From contig JBCBTD010000003.1 in NCBI GenBank assembly GCA_039818825.1, positions 85,206 to 149,205 of the forward strand: a stretch of DNA of 64,000 bases, written 5' to 3'. This DNA is from JBCBTD01 sp039818825. Its GTDB lineage: Bacteria; Pseudomonadota; Alphaproteobacteria; Geminicoccales; Geminicoccaceae. Made by a program: the position numbers and the translations under genes. This document shows, in pieces, positions 33,635 to 43,214 of the stretch (position 1 is the stretch's first letter; each line of letters opens with the position of its first letter). A model generated the notes under the pieces. It did no database searches. It was given only the letters and a program-made list of their open reading frames with translations, and was not told where the DNA came from.

Positions 33635-34375
33635 ATGACCGACATCCCCCCCTGTTCGCCGCGCCGCCGCAAGCGACCGCCGAAGCTGCACCACCGCCCG
33701 CTCGCCGTGGCGACGATCAGTGCCACGGCCGCCACGGGCCTGCGCGGCGTCTTCGGCAGCTGTCGGATCAGTGCGGCGTTCCACCCGGAGGCGTTGGCGC
33801 TGCTGACCGCGCGCAACACGGGCATCGGTGTCTTCTGGCACCAACGACTGCTCGGCATCCCGGCGCTGTGGCGTGTGTTCTGCCGCGCGGCGGGGCACGA
33901 CTGGCTGTCGGTGAGCGCCATGGTCTCGCACCACGGCGACGGCGAGTTGATCGCTCGAACTCTGGAGCGGCTGGGCGTCGACCAGGTCCGCGGTTCGACC
34001 CGTCGCGGGGCGGTAGCCGCGGCCCGGCGGGCCGGCGCCGCGATGGCCGACGGCGCCTATCTGGCGATCGTCGTCGATGGCCCGACGGGCCCTCATGCCA
34101 GGGTGCAGCCGGGCGCGTTGTTCCTTGCCAAGCGGAGCGGCCGGCCGATCGTGCCGATCACGTTCGCCACGAGCCGCGGCTGGCAGGCCGGCAGCTGGGA
34201 TCGGCTCCTCGTGCCCCTGCCTCTCGCCAAGGTCCGCTTCGTCGCCGATGCGCCGATCTGGATCCCCGACGACACCGATGCAGAGGCTCTCGACGCTCAC
34301 CGGTTGGCGCTCGAAGAGCGGCTGCGGCAACTCAATCGGGCCGCCGACGAGGCGGTCGGGATCGTCCGCACGTGA
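33635..34375 (+). CDS. DUF374 lysophospholipid acyltransferase-like protein
   Basis: Predicted membrane-associated acyltransferase of the DUF374 group, related to LpxL/PlsC-type enzymes, 246 residues. Characteristic blocks: SAMVSHHGDGELIARTLERL (the HxxxGE-type region), VRGSTRRGAVAAARR and AIVVDGPTGPHARVQPGALFLAKRSGRPIVPI. Alphaproteobacterial members are thought to modify lipid A or other lipids; the exact substrate is unknown. Convergent with the Cfa-like gene, which would be consistent with a lipid role but does not prove it. Confidence 0.82.
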   Translation: MTDIPPCSPRRRKRPPKLHHRPLAVATISATAATGLRGVFGSCRISAAFHPEALALLTARNTGIGVFWHQRLLGIPALWRVFCRAAGHDWLSVSAMVSHHGDGELIARTLERLGVDQVRGSTRRGAVAAARRAGAAMADGAYLAIVVDGPTGPHARVQPGALFLAKRSGRPIVPITFATSRGWQAGSWDRLLVPLPLAKVRFVADAPIWIPDDTDAEALDAHRLALEERLRQLNRAADEAVGIVRT

Positions 34376-34415
34376 CGCATTGGCAACGTTGTCGTGCTCG
34401 CGCGCCAGAGGCAAG

Positions 34416-35744
34416 CTAGCGGTAGAGGTCCGCCCGGGTCGGCGGCACGGCCGGCGGGCCTTTCGCCGACTTGGCGGCGACGGTCTGGAATATGCGCGCC
34501 GAACCGCGCTCGAAAGCGATGGCGCAACCGGCGAGATACGCGACCCAAATGCGATAGGTCTCCGGGCCGACCAGCTGCTCGGCTTCGGCGCGCCGCGCGG
34601 TCAGCCGCTCGCACCACAACCGCGTCGTTCGGGCGTAGTGCCAGCGCCAACCCTCGACGTCGTGCACCTCGAAGCCGACCTTCTCCATCTCCCGCAGCGT
34701 GTGGCCGATGTCGTCCAGCTCGCCGCCCGGGAAGATGTAGCGCTGCAGCGCGCGTTGCTCGGGGCGAGCGCCGAAGCGCCGGCGATGGCGCTTGGCGCCG
34801 CGGCTGATCGCATGGTTGAGGAACAGTCCGCCGTCGGCGAGCAGGCTGCGCATCTTGCGGAAGTAGGCCTCGATGTTGGCGATACCGATATGCTCGTACA
34901 TGCCGATCGACGCGATCTTGTCGTAGCTGCCCTCGACCTCGCGGAAGTCCTGGAGCGCCACTGTCACCCGGTCGCCGAGGCCCAAGTCGTCGATTTTCGC
35001 CGTAGCGAAGCCGTGCTGCACCGTCGACAGCGTGACGCCGTGGCCGATGGCGCCGTGATGGCGCGCGGCATGGCACAAGAGACCGCCCCAGCCGCAGCCG
35101 ATGTCCAGCAGCCGGTCGCCCGGCCGCAACCGCAGCTTGCGGCAGATCATCTCCAGCTTCGCTTGCTGCGCGGTCGCCAGATCCGCGTCGAAGCTCGGAT
35201 AGTAAGCGCAGGAGTACTGCATCTCTGGATCGAGAAAGAGCGCGTAGAACGCGTTACCGACATCGTAGTGAAAGCCGATGAACCGACGATCGTCGCCGGA
35301 CTTCCGCTCCGCACCGGCGACGTCGCCGCCGAACCCGCGGGTCGCGTCCGGCGAGACCGCCGGCGCGAACAAGAGCGGCCAAAGCCGACGGGCCAACTGC
35401 CAGCGGTCGACGGCCCTCAAGCGGCGTCCGACCGAGCCGTCGCCGAATGCCGCAGCTATGTCCAACAGGGTCCCGCCCGTGAAGTCGATGCGGCCGTGGG
35501 CGTAGTGGCGGATCACCCGGTCGAGCGTTGGCCGCCGCAATAGCGACGGCAGCACCCCAGGCGAGGTGACGTGCAGTTCCAACCCCGGCGCCGGATCAGG
35601 GCCCAGCGGCTCCAGCGAGCCTTCCCACAAGCGGACCGAAAGCGGCGCCTGCAGGCGCTCGCGAAGCAACGCGATCAGCCGCCGCGTCGCCTCCAGCACC
35701 CGCGGATCAGCGACGTCTGGCGCAGTCTGTCGCTCGTCGTCCAA
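34416..35744 (-). CDS. Cyclopropane-fatty-acyl-phospholipid synthase-family methyltransferase
   Basis: SAM-dependent enzyme that adds a methylene (or methyl) group across double bonds of phospholipid acyl chains. 442 residues: N-terminal lipid-binding domain (about 1-140), then the methyltransferase core with LLDIGCGWGGLLCHAA (SAM loop), DRRFIGFHYDVGNAFYALFLD and the acidic/His active site region in YEHIG. CFA motifs such as YSCAYYP are present. Spacing to the neighbours is too large to infer an operon. Confidence 0.9.
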   Translation of the reverse strand: MDDERQTAPDVADPRVLEATRRLIALLRERLQAPLSVRLWEGSLEPLGPDPAPGLELHVTSPGVLPSLLRRPTLDRVIRHYAHGRIDFTGGTLLDIAAAFGDGSVGRRLRAVDRWQLARRLWPLLFAPAVSPDATRGFGGDVAGAERKSGDDRRFIGFHYDVGNAFYALFLDPEMQYSCAYYPSFDADLATAQQAKLEMICRKLRLRPGDRLLDIGCGWGGLLCHAARHHGAIGHGVTLSTVQHGFATAKIDDLGLGDRVTVALQDFREVEGSYDKIASIGMYEHIGIANIEAYFRKMRSLLADGGLFLNHAISRGAKRHRRRFGARPEQRALQRYIFPGGELDDIGHTLREMEKVGFEVHDVEGWRWHYARTTRLWCERLTARRAEAEQLVGPETYRIWVAYLAGCAIAFERGSARIFQTVAAKSAKGPPAVPPTRADLYR

Positions 35745-35768
35745 GGCCCGTCACCAGCGCGCGCACCA

Positions 35769-36269
35769 TCAGGCCGGCGTCGACTGTTTGCGGATTTCCA
35801 GGCTGCGGCGCGCCACCTCGCGGCGCAGCTCGCGGCGCATCTGGGCGTTGGCGTAGCGCCGGCGGTCGACGTCGTCGACGACCTTCAAGGCCGGCACCCG
35901 AACCGGCCGCCCGTTCTCCGCGACCGCGACCATGCTGAAGTAGCAGGTGATCACGTGGCGCTCGCTCTTCTCGATGATGTTCTCGGCGATGGCCCGGATG
36001 CCGATCTCCATCGACGTGTGGCCGGTGTAGTTGATCGACGCGAAGAACGTCATCAGCTCGCCGACGTGCACCGGCTCGCGAAAGAAGACCTGATCGACGG
36101 AGACCGTAACGGCGTAATGATTCGAGTACCGCGACGCACAGGCGTAAGCGACCTGGTCCAGCAGCCGCAGGATTGCACCGCCATGCACATGCCCGGAGAA
36201 GTTCGCCATGTCGGGTGTGGCAAGCACCGTCATGCGGAGCGTCTTGTGCTGGGGGTCGTTCTCGTACAT
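35769..36269 (-). CDS. Hotdog-fold acyl-CoA thioesterase
   Basis: Acyl-CoA thioesterase of the YciA/BFIT type, 166 residues. The N-terminal strand/helix with FSGHVHGGAILRLLDQVAYACA is the hotdog helix and contains the conserved His/Gly-Gly, followed by VSVDQVFFREPVHVG and TSMEIGIRAIAE. It has a longer basic C-terminal tail than YciA. The Cfa-like gene follows after a 24-base gap on the same strand, consistent with co-transcription. Confidence 0.85.
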   Translation of the reverse strand: MYENDPQHKTLRMTVLATPDMANFSGHVHGGAILRLLDQVAYACASRYSNHYAVTVSVDQVFFREPVHVGELMTFFASINYTGHTSMEIGIRAIAENIIEKSERHVITCYFSMVAVAENGRPVRVPALKVVDDVDRRRYANAQMRRELRREVARRSLEIRKQSTPA

Positions 36270-36351
36270 CGCGGCCTCGCTGTGATCGCCCCTCGACGCA
36301 CGAGACTAGCGCGATACGCTGCAGCGCACCACGGCCATCGTCGAGTGGTCG

Positions 36352-36762
36352 TCAGTCCCAGTCGGTCTGGCGGAAGGTTGCGAGCACTGTGCCGGCTTCG
36401 TCGAACAGGGTCAGCGCGATCCCGTCGCGTAGAAAGCTGGCCGTCGAATCCATGGCGCCGAAGAACGCCTGCTCGCGCTCCATCGCCACGGGTGGGCACA
36501 TCATCCTCGTGGCGGCGAGCGGACCGATCGTAAGCGTCGTGCCATCGACCGTGTAGCTGCCGGTGAAACGGTTGCAGCCGCCGGTCCCACTGACTTGACC
36601 CTCGTCACCGAACTGGACGAACTGCTCGACCTCGTCGGACACCACGACGTCGCCGAACGTGACCGGGACCCACTCACTGCCAGCAAGACTCTCGGCCATC
36701 ACCGGTGCCGGCGCTCCTGCCAGCAACAACGCCAAGACCATAGGCCGCACCAACTCGCGCAT
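36352..36762 (-). CDS. META-domain (HslJ-like) exported protein
   Basis: 136-residue protein with an N-terminal signal peptide (1 to about 23, LALLLAGAPAPVMAES) and one META domain: LAGSEWVPVTFG, GTGGCNRFTGSYTVDGTTLTIGPLAATRMMCP and FRQTDW. META-domain proteins such as HslJ are periplasmic/outer-membrane and linked to stress or novobiocin resistance in E. coli; here the role is unknown. Start ATG 36760-36762 has GGGGGAG upstream. Sixteen bases after amn on the same strand. Confidence 0.82.
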   Translation of the reverse strand: MRELVRPMVLALLLAGAPAPVMAESLAGSEWVPVTFGDVVVSDEVEQFVQFGDEGQVSGTGGCNRFTGSYTVDGTTLTIGPLAATRMMCPPVAMEREQAFFGAMDSTASFLRDGIALTLFDEAGTVLATFRQTDWD

Positions 36763-36778
36763 CGCTCTCCCCCGAGAA

Positions 36779-38260
36779 TCACCGGAACGCCGGCTCGTCG
36801 AAGCTCCTGAGCTTCCGTGAATGCAAGACGTCGGTGCCGCCTTCACGCAGGATGCGCAAGGCTTCGATGCCGATCTCCAGGTGCTGGCTCACCCGCTCGC
36901 GGTAGAAGCTGTTGGCCATCCCCCTTAGCTTCAGCTCGCCGTGGAGAGGCTTGTCGGAGACACAGAGCAACGTGCCGTAGGGCACGCGGAAGCGGAAACC
37001 ATTGGCGGCGATGGTGGCGCTTTCCATGTCGACGGCGATGGCGCGGCTCTGGTTGAGCCGCTCGTAGAGCTCAGCGTAGCGCAGCTCCCAGTTGCGGTTG
37101 TCCGTGGTCGCTACCGTACCGGTGCGCATCCGGGTCTTGAGGTCGCGCCCGGTGAGCCCGGTCACGCGCGCCAGCGCTTCCTGCATTGCCACCTGTACCT
37201 CGGCGATGGGCGGCACCGGTACGAACAGTGGCAACTCTTGGTCGAGCACGTGGTCGTCACGCACGTAGCCGTGGGCCAGCACGTAGTCGCCGAGCTGCTG
37301 GGAGCGCCGGAGCCCGGCGCAGTGCCCGAGCATCAGCCAGCAGTGTGGGCGCAGCACTGCGAGATGGTCGGTGACGGTCCGGGCATTGGAGGGGCCGACG
37401 CCGATGTTGATCAAGGTGATGCCACGCCGGTCGCCACGGAAGAGGTGATAGGCGGGCATCTGCGGCAAGTGCTGCGGCGGTGCGCCGATCGGCCCCGGTG
37501 CCCGGAAACCGGCCGGCGCGGTGATGTCGTTGCCGGGCTCGACCAGCGCTTCGAACTCGTCGCCGTCCTCGATCGCCTGGCGGCCGAAGGCGACGAACCG
37601 GTCGACGTAGCGCTGGTAGTTGGTCAGCAGCACGAACCGCTGGAAGTACTCCGGCGCCGTCGAGGTGTAGTGGTAGAGCCGCTGCAGCGAGTAGTCGGTG
37701 CGCTCGCCCGTAAAGAGCGCCAACGGCTGAATCCCCTGGCTCCGCTGCAGGTAGAGGCCGTTGGCGATGCTGTCGTCGGTGAGCCGGAGATCAGGTAGGA
37801 CGAAGCGGCCGAGGAAGTCGGCGGCGCGGGTCCCGGCGAGATCGACGCCAGACTCCTCGACCACGAACGGCAGCGGGATCGGTCGGTCCGAGTGGCCAAC
37901 GACCATCGGCACGCCGTGGTGTTCCATCAGCCGCCGGACGTTGTCGAGCAGGTAGCCCTGGAACAGCTGCGGCCGGGTGAGCGTCGTGCCGAAAATGCCG
38001 GGATCGACGATGGCGCCGAACGCAAGCCGGGCGTCGATGTTCAGGCGCGACGCATCGACCCGGAGCCCCAAGAACGGGTAGGTCGCATGCCGCGTAGCCG
38101 CGACGTCCAATCCGTTCTCGAACGTCTCGAACGCTCGCTCGATGGCATGCGTCGACTGCGCGTAGAGTTGGTCGATCCGCGCCACCACGTCGGCCGGATC
38201 ATGGATCGCCACCGGCTCACGGACGCCGAGCGCGACGAAAGCCTCCTCCAATGCGTTCAT
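36779..38260 (-). CDS. amn: AMP nucleosidase
   Basis: Hydrolyses AMP to adenine and ribose 5-phosphate, controlling the adenylate pool. 493 residues, the normal length. An N-terminal regulatory domain is followed by the nucleoside-phosphorylase-like catalytic domain with GITLINIGVGPSNARTVTDHLAVLRPHCWLMLGHCAGLR, AIAVDMESATIAANGFRFRVPYGTLLCVSDKPLHGE (catalytic Asp/Glu region) and a C-terminal LRSFDEPAFR. Confidence 0.94.
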   Translation of the reverse strand: MNALEEAFVALGVREPVAIHDPADVVARIDQLYAQSTHAIERAFETFENGLDVAATRHATYPFLGLRVDASRLNIDARLAFGAIVDPGIFGTTLTRPQLFQGYLLDNVRRLMEHHGVPMVVGHSDRPIPLPFVVEESGVDLAGTRAADFLGRFVLPDLRLTDDSIANGLYLQRSQGIQPLALFTGERTDYSLQRLYHYTSTAPEYFQRFVLLTNYQRYVDRFVAFGRQAIEDGDEFEALVEPGNDITAPAGFRAPGPIGAPPQHLPQMPAYHLFRGDRRGITLINIGVGPSNARTVTDHLAVLRPHCWLMLGHCAGLRRSQQLGDYVLAHGYVRDDHVLDQELPLFVPVPPIAEVQVAMQEALARVTGLTGRDLKTRMRTGTVATTDNRNWELRYAELYERLNQSRAIAVDMESATIAANGFRFRVPYGTLLCVSDKPLHGELKLRGMANSFYRERVSQHLEIGIEALRILREGGTDVLHSRKLRSFDEPAFR

Positions 38261-38387
38261 CCACCCTCCAGCTGCGGTCGCGGCTGTCTAACGTGGATGG
38301 GAGGCGCTGGGAATGGCGGCGACGTTGACGATCCCAACATCGGACGTCTAACGCTCCGCGTACCGACCCATCAAACAGCGGCACCTC

Positions 38388-40178
38388 ATGGCTCCACTCC
38401 TGACCCTCACCGATGCGCGCTTGGCGTTCGGGTCGCGGGTGCTCTTCGACGATCTGGCGCTGACGTTGGACGAGGGCTCCAGGATCGCCCTCGTCGGGCG
38501 GAACGGCGCCGGCAAGTCGACCCTGTTGCAGACCCTCGCCGGGCGCATCGAACTCGATCAGGGCGAGCGGGCGACGGGCCCCCGCACACGCCTCGCCTAC
38601 CTCCCCCAAGCCCCGTCGTTCGACGGCGCGGTCGTGGCGCGCGAATGGCTCTGCCGCGCCGACGGCGAGGCGCCAACCGGCGTCGCCGCACACGTCGCCG
38701 ACGCCATGCTCGGTCAGCTCGATCTCGACGGCGATGCTCCGCCGGCAACCCTTTCTGGCGGACAGCAGCGGCGGCTGGCGCTGGCCCGGACGTTGGTCGT
38801 GGACGCCGACGCGCTGCTGCTCGACGAGCCGACCAACCACTTGGACATCGACACCATCCGTTGGTTGGAGGAACGGCTGGCGAGCACTCGGCAGGCCGTC
38901 GTGCTGATCAGCCATGACCGCGCGTTTCTCGACCGCGTGGCAACACGCTGCTGGTGGCTGGACCGCGGTCGCATCCGGGCGCTCGACGTGCCGTTTCGCG
39001 AGCTCGACGCAGCGATCGACGACGCCCTCGCCATCGAAGCCAAGACCACGGCAAAGCTGGAGAAGCGCATCGCCACGGAGACCGCGTGGTCGCGAGCCGG
39101 GATCACCGCACGCCGCAAACGCAATCAGGGACGGCTGCGCAAACTGCACGAACTCCGTGCGGAGCGCGCCCGACTGATCGGGCACGGCGGCAAGGCGAAG
39201 CTCGAGACCGGCGAGGCGACACCTTCCGGTACCCTTGCCATCGAGGCCGAGGCGATCACCAAGTCGTTCGACGGCCGTTGCGTGGTGCCGGCGTTCTCGA
39301 CGCGGGTGCTGCGCGGCGATCGGATCGGCATCGTCGGTCCCAACGGCGCCGGCAAGTCGACGCTGCTCGATCTCCTGACCGGCCGGCGGCGACCCGACGC
39401 CGGCTCGATCACTCATGGCACCAACCTTCGGACCGAGTTCTTCGCCCAGGACCGAAGCGATCTCGACCTGGAGCGGACGCCATGGGAGGTCCTCTGTCCG
39501 ACCGGCGGCGATCAGGTCGACGTCCGCGGGCAACCGCGGCACGTGATGGGCTATCTGAAGGACTTCCTGTTCGACGAAGCCCAGGCTCGAGCACCCTGTC
39601 GCGCCCTTTCCGGCGGCGAGCGCAACCGGCTGCTGCTGGCGGGAATACTGGCGCGGCCGGCGAACCTGCTGGTCCTCGACGAGCCGACCAACGACCTCGA
39701 CATGGAAACGCTCGACGTACTCGTCGACGCGCTCGACGGCTATGGCGGCACCCTATTGGTCGTCAGCCACGACCGCGACTTCCTCGACCGCGTGGCGACC
39801 TCGGTGATCGCGTTCGAGGCGGGTCCGCGGTTGATCGAGTACGCGGGTGGCTACACCGACATGGTCGCGCAACGCGCCTCGACGGTCGTCGATGACGTCC
39901 CGGCCCGAGCCCTGGCGCGGCCCGAGACGCCCGCGAAACGTGGTTTCACCACCCCCGGCAAAGAACGGCAGCGGCAAGAGCGGGCGGTACAGAAGGCCGA
40001 ACGCGAGGTCGAGACACTGCACGCTGCCATCGCGGCGATCGAGGCCCAGCTCGGCGATGCCACGCTCTACGGCCGCGATCCGAACTTGGCTGCGCGTCTG
40101 GCAGAGGAGCTGGAGAACCTTCGACGTCAAGAAACCGAAGCCGAGGCGCGCTGGCTCACGCTCGCGAGCGCGCTTTGA
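38388..40178 (+). CDS. uup: ABC-F ATPase Uup
   Basis: Cytosolic ABC-F protein with two ATPase domains; Uup binds branched DNA/ribosomes and reduces transposon excision in E. coli. Walker A motifs GRNGAGKS and GPNGAGKS, signatures LSGGQQRRLAL and LSGGERNRLLL, Walker B LLLDEPTNHLD and LVLDEPTNDLD. A C-terminal coiled-coil (about residues 525-590) is the Uup DNA-binding tail. 596 residues. The 187 bases after it before marC hold no supported gene. Confidence 0.93.
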   Translation: MAPLLTLTDARLAFGSRVLFDDLALTLDEGSRIALVGRNGAGKSTLLQTLAGRIELDQGERATGPRTRLAYLPQAPSFDGAVVAREWLCRADGEAPTGVAAHVADAMLGQLDLDGDAPPATLSGGQQRRLALARTLVVDADALLLDEPTNHLDIDTIRWLEERLASTRQAVVLISHDRAFLDRVATRCWWLDRGRIRALDVPFRELDAAIDDALAIEAKTTAKLEKRIATETAWSRAGITARRKRNQGRLRKLHELRAERARLIGHGGKAKLETGEATPSGTLAIEAEAITKSFDGRCVVPAFSTRVLRGDRIGIVGPNGAGKSTLLDLLTGRRRPDAGSITHGTNLRTEFFAQDRSDLDLERTPWEVLCPTGGDQVDVRGQPRHVMGYLKDFLFDEAQARAPCRALSGGERNRLLLAGILARPANLLVLDEPTNDLDMETLDVLVDALDGYGGTLLVVSHDRDFLDRVATSVIAFEAGPRLIEYAGGYTDMVAQRASTVVDDVPARALARPETPAKRGFTTPGKERQRQERAVQKAEREVETLHAAIAAIEAQLGDATLYGRDPNLAARLAEELENLRRQETEAEARWLTLASAL

Positions 40179-40365
40179 TCGGTGATCTCGTTCATGTCCC
40201 TAGCCGCAACGTCGGTGCGGTAACGCGTGGCCGCCGGAGCAACGCCGACGGATCTGGCGCCAGCCGCGACGAAGCTCGACCGATCCGGCAACCGGTGGCA
40301 CATGCTACGCCGCGCCGCGCCCAGCAGGGCCGCCGGCGGCACCTCAGCAACCTCATGGACCCTTG

Positions 40366-41022
40366 ATGATCCCCGTTCCTGCGTTCGAGATCGTGCTGCT
40401 GACGATCACCGGCGTCTTGCCGATCATGAACCCGTTCAGCACGGCGCCGCTGTTCCTGTCGTTGACGACCGGGATGGATGACGGCGAGCGCAATCGGCAG
40501 GCGCTGAAGGCTTGTGCTTATGCCTTCACCATCCTCGCGACGTTCTTCATGGTCGGCTCGTACATCATCGACTTCTTCGGCATCTCGCTCCCTGGGATCC
40601 GTGTCGCCGGCGGCTTGATCATCGGCTACATCGGCTTTCGCATGTTGTTTCCCGAAGCTGAACCCGAAACCGAAGTCGTCGACGCCACCAAGTACCAGGC
40701 CGTCGACGTCTCGTTCACCCCGCTCGCATTGCCGATGATGGCGGGACCTGGAACGATTTCCGTGTTGCTGGCGGGTTCCGCAGAAGCCCAGGCGGCAGCG
40801 CCCGACAGCTTTTTGTGGGTGGCGCTTTTCGTGATGCTGGGCCTGTCGGTCTGTGTGGCCGTCGCATATCTGACGTTCCGCACGGCGGCTCTGGTGCTCG
40901 CGTTCATCGGTCAGTCCGGGATGGACGGGGTAACCAGGTTGTTCGGTTTTCTCCTGGTCTGCATCGCCATGCAGTTCGTACTGGTCGGCGTCGACGACTT
41001 TTACGGCATCACGGCCTCATGA
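40366..41022 (+). CDS. MarC-family membrane protein
   Basis: Six-span inner-membrane protein of the MarC/UPF0056 family, unknown transport or sensory role. 218 residues from the ATG at 40366 (a TTG precedes it in frame). Conserved NPFSTAPLFLSLT near the N-terminus, VAGGLIIGYIGFRML and PLALPMMAGPGTISVLL mid-protein. The stop overlaps the antiporter start as ATGA, so the pair is likely co-translated. Confidence 0.9.
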   Translation: MIPVPAFEIVLLTITGVLPIMNPFSTAPLFLSLTTGMDDGERNRQALKACAYAFTILATFFMVGSYIIDFFGISLPGIRVAGGLIIGYIGFRMLFPEAEPETEVVDATKYQAVDVSFTPLALPMMAGPGTISVLLAGSAEAQAAAPDSFLWVALFVMLGLSVCVAVAYLTFRTAALVLAFIGQSGMDGVTRLFGFLLVCIAMQFVLVGVDDFYGITAS

Positions 41023-42161
41023 GCGCCGGTCCGGCCAAGGAGCAACAAGTCGGGCTGGTGCGCGCGATCGTCGCCGAGCGCCCGTTCCTGGCCGGAGCGG
41101 CGACGACGATCCTGTTCACGCTCTACGGCAACGTTTGGCTCGCCGATTTGGCCAACCCTTGGACCACCGGCCTGCTCTTCGCCTGGCTTTTCGCGGTCAT
41201 GCTCTGGTCGGCGTTCGGCGTGGTCCGACATGCGGACGGCTTGGCGGACCTCGTCGGCGAACCGCTGGGCACGCTGGTGCTGACCTTGTCGGTGATCAGC
41301 ATCGAGGTGGCACTGATCTCGGCGATCATGCTCACCGGGGACGCCGTTCCCGAACTGGCCCGCGACACCATGCTGGCGGTGGTGATGATCGTCCTGAACG
41401 GCATGGTCGGCGTGGCGCTGCTGATCGGCGGCTTCAAGCACAAGGAGCAGGCGTTCAACCTAGAAGGCGCCAGGATCTATCTGGTGGTGCTGGTCCCGCT
41501 GGCGACGATGGCGCTGATCCTGCCACGGTTCACGACGTCGACCCCCGACCCGACGCTGACACCGTTGCAGGGCATCCTGTTCGCGCTGATGACCATAGCC
41601 CTCTACGCCACGTTCCTCGCCATGCAGACCCGCCGCCACGCCGGCTACTTCGTCCAGCCGGACCAAGGCGGCCTCGGTGACGACGGCGGTCATGGCCATG
41701 CGGAACCTCGGTCGGTGCCGTTCCACGCGGTGTTCTTGTTGCTGACCATGCTACCGATCGTGCTCTTGTCGAAGAAGCTCGCGTTGCTCGTCGACTTCGG
41801 CATCGGCACCCTCGGTGCGCCGGCGGCCCTCGGCGGCGTGCTGGTGGCCATCTTGGTGCTGACGCCCGAAGGTTTGGCGGCCTTCTCAGCGGCACTGGCC
41901 AACCGGCTCCAGCGTTCGGTCAACATCTGCCTCGGCTCGGCGTTGGCGACGATCGGCCTGACCGTCCCGGCGGTGGTCACCATCGGCCTGCTGACCGGCA
42001 AATCGGTGGTTCTCGGGCTGGACTCCGCCGAGATCGTACTGCTGGTGCTGACGCTGTTGTTGAGCACCATGACCTTCGGCGGCGTGCGGACGAACATGCT
42101 GCAGGGCGCCGTCCATCTCATCGTGTTCATGGTCTACGTGGTGCTCATTTTCGCCCCCTGA
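41019..42161 (+). CDS. Calcium/sodium:proton antiporter, ChaA/CAX family
   Basis: Inner-membrane cation/H+ exchanger of the Ca2+:cation antiporter superfamily, 380 residues with about ten to eleven hydrophobic spans. The two pseudo-repeats carry LSVISIEVALISAIMLTG and VLVAILVLTPEGLAAFSAALANRLQRSVN, where the conserved Glu residues bind cation. A His/Gly-rich cytoplasmic loop (about 225-240, GGHGHAEPR) separates the halves. Start ATG at 41019 overlaps the marC stop; the longer frame upstream is a shadow. Confidence 0.88.
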   Translation: MSAGPAKEQQVGLVRAIVAERPFLAGAATTILFTLYGNVWLADLANPWTTGLLFAWLFAVMLWSAFGVVRHADGLADLVGEPLGTLVLTLSVISIEVALISAIMLTGDAVPELARDTMLAVVMIVLNGMVGVALLIGGFKHKEQAFNLEGARIYLVVLVPLATMALILPRFTTSTPDPTLTPLQGILFALMTIALYATFLAMQTRRHAGYFVQPDQGGLGDDGGHGHAEPRSVPFHAVFLLLTMLPIVLLSKKLALLVDFGIGTLGAPAALGGVLVAILVLTPEGLAAFSAALANRLQRSVNICLGSALATIGLTVPAVVTIGLLTGKSVVLGLDSAEIVLLVLTLLLSTMTFGGVRTNMLQGAVHLIVFMVYVVLIFAP

Positions 42162-42206
42162 CGGACGTCTCCGTGAACCGAAGCCCTGCCCGCGGCAAAC
42201 CTCAGG

Positions 42207-43088
42207 TCAGGTGATCGCCCCGAGCCAATCACGGATCGCCAAACCGATCGCTTCGGCGGAGTCCTCTTGAACGAAGTGGCGACCGCTCACGGTGACCTCG
42301 CGCTGATGCGGCAGCCGGCGGGCGTCGGCCAACGGCGCGCCGGTCAGAATGGCACCCGGGTCGCCGGTGATCAGCAGCTTGGGCACGGCCGCGACCTGCA
42401 GCCATTGCCAGTAGTCGGCGACGATCGCCGCGACGTCGGCCGGCTCGCCGTCGAAGGGAATTTCGCGCGGCCACGTCAGGGTCGGCCGTCGGCTCTCACC
42501 GGCAACGGCGAACGGCCGCCGGTACTCGGCCAATTCGTCTTCGGTCAACGTCCGGGCGATCGACGCCGGCAAGATCCGCTCGACGAACAGGTTGTTCTCC
42601 AGGACCATTTCCTCGCCGACCTCGGGCGTACGCAACGCCTCGAAAACCGGCTTGAACGCTTCCGGCCATTCGTCCGCCCAGCTCAGCGGCCTGACGAGGG
42701 CTTCCATGTAGGCGATGCCGCGGACGCGCTCAGGATGGCGGCGCGCCCAGTCGAAACCGAGCGCGGACCCCCAGTCGTGGACGACCAACACGACCGGCTC
42801 GGCGGGCAGCACGGCCTCGATCCAACCGTCGAGAAACCGTCGGTGGTCGACGAAGCGGTAGCTCCCAGGTCCCGGATCTCGCAGCGCCTCGCTGTCGCCC
42901 ATGCCGATCAGATCGGGTGCGAGCACCCGACAGGTCGGTGACAGTAGCGGCATGACGTTCCGCCAGAGGTAGGAGGAGGTGGGATTGCCGTGGACGCACA
43001 GCACCGCGGCCCCCGCGCCCTCCTCGACCCAGGCCATCCGCTGCCCGGCAACGTCGACGAACCGCTTGCGCTCCCGCCAGGACACCAT
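42207..43088 (-). CDS. Haloalkane dehalogenase-like alpha/beta hydrolase
   Basis: Alpha/beta hydrolase of the haloalkane dehalogenase HLD-II type, 293 residues. Halide-stabilising Asn in HGNPTSSYLWRN, nucleophile Asp in LVVHDWGSALGFDWA, conserved YMEALVRP, and His in GRHFVQEDS. The acid is expected near the NNLFVERILP segment, as in HLD-II enzymes. ATG at 43086-43088 follows AGGGG; an upstream in-frame ATG would add ten unsupported residues. Activity on halogenated compounds is a family prediction, since related proteins of the same group act on other substrates. Confidence 0.78.
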   Translation of the reverse strand: MVSWRERKRFVDVAGQRMAWVEEGAGAAVLCVHGNPTSSYLWRNVMPLLSPTCRVLAPDLIGMGDSEALRDPGPGSYRFVDHRRFLDGWIEAVLPAEPVVLVVHDWGSALGFDWARRHPERVRGIAYMEALVRPLSWADEWPEAFKPVFEALRTPEVGEEMVLENNLFVERILPASIARTLTEDELAEYRRPFAVAGESRRPTLTWPREIPFDGEPADVAAIVADYWQWLQVAAVPKLLITGDPGAILTGAPLADARRLPHQREVTVSGRHFVQEDSAEAIGLAIRDWLGAIT

Positions 43089-43177
43089 AGCCCGTTCCCC
43101 TGATCCAACGCCGACAGTCATGCGCGAACGGCAACGGACCGGCAAGCGCGCGAGCAGGTGACGACATCGCCAGTGCG

Positions 43178-43200
43178 GCGCACTACATCTAGTAGCGCGC
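43178..43200. promoter_or_regulatory. Imperfect palindrome upstream of gcdH
   Basis: GCGC-A-CTAC-ATCTA-GTAG-C-GCGC: 9-base arms with one mismatch, ending 14 bases before the gcdH ATG and two bases before its GGGAG ribosome site. It lies in the 126-base divergent region between gcdH and the dehalogenase-like gene and could be the operator of a GcdR-type regulator, which is not encoded nearby. Confidence 0.35.
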
Positions 43201-43214
43201 AGCGGGAGACGATC

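Noticed and set aside
40179..40365. Two small open frames (one per strand) between uup and marC
   Set aside because: No ribosome site, no recognisable motif and they overlap each other. The stretch looks like untranslated leader.
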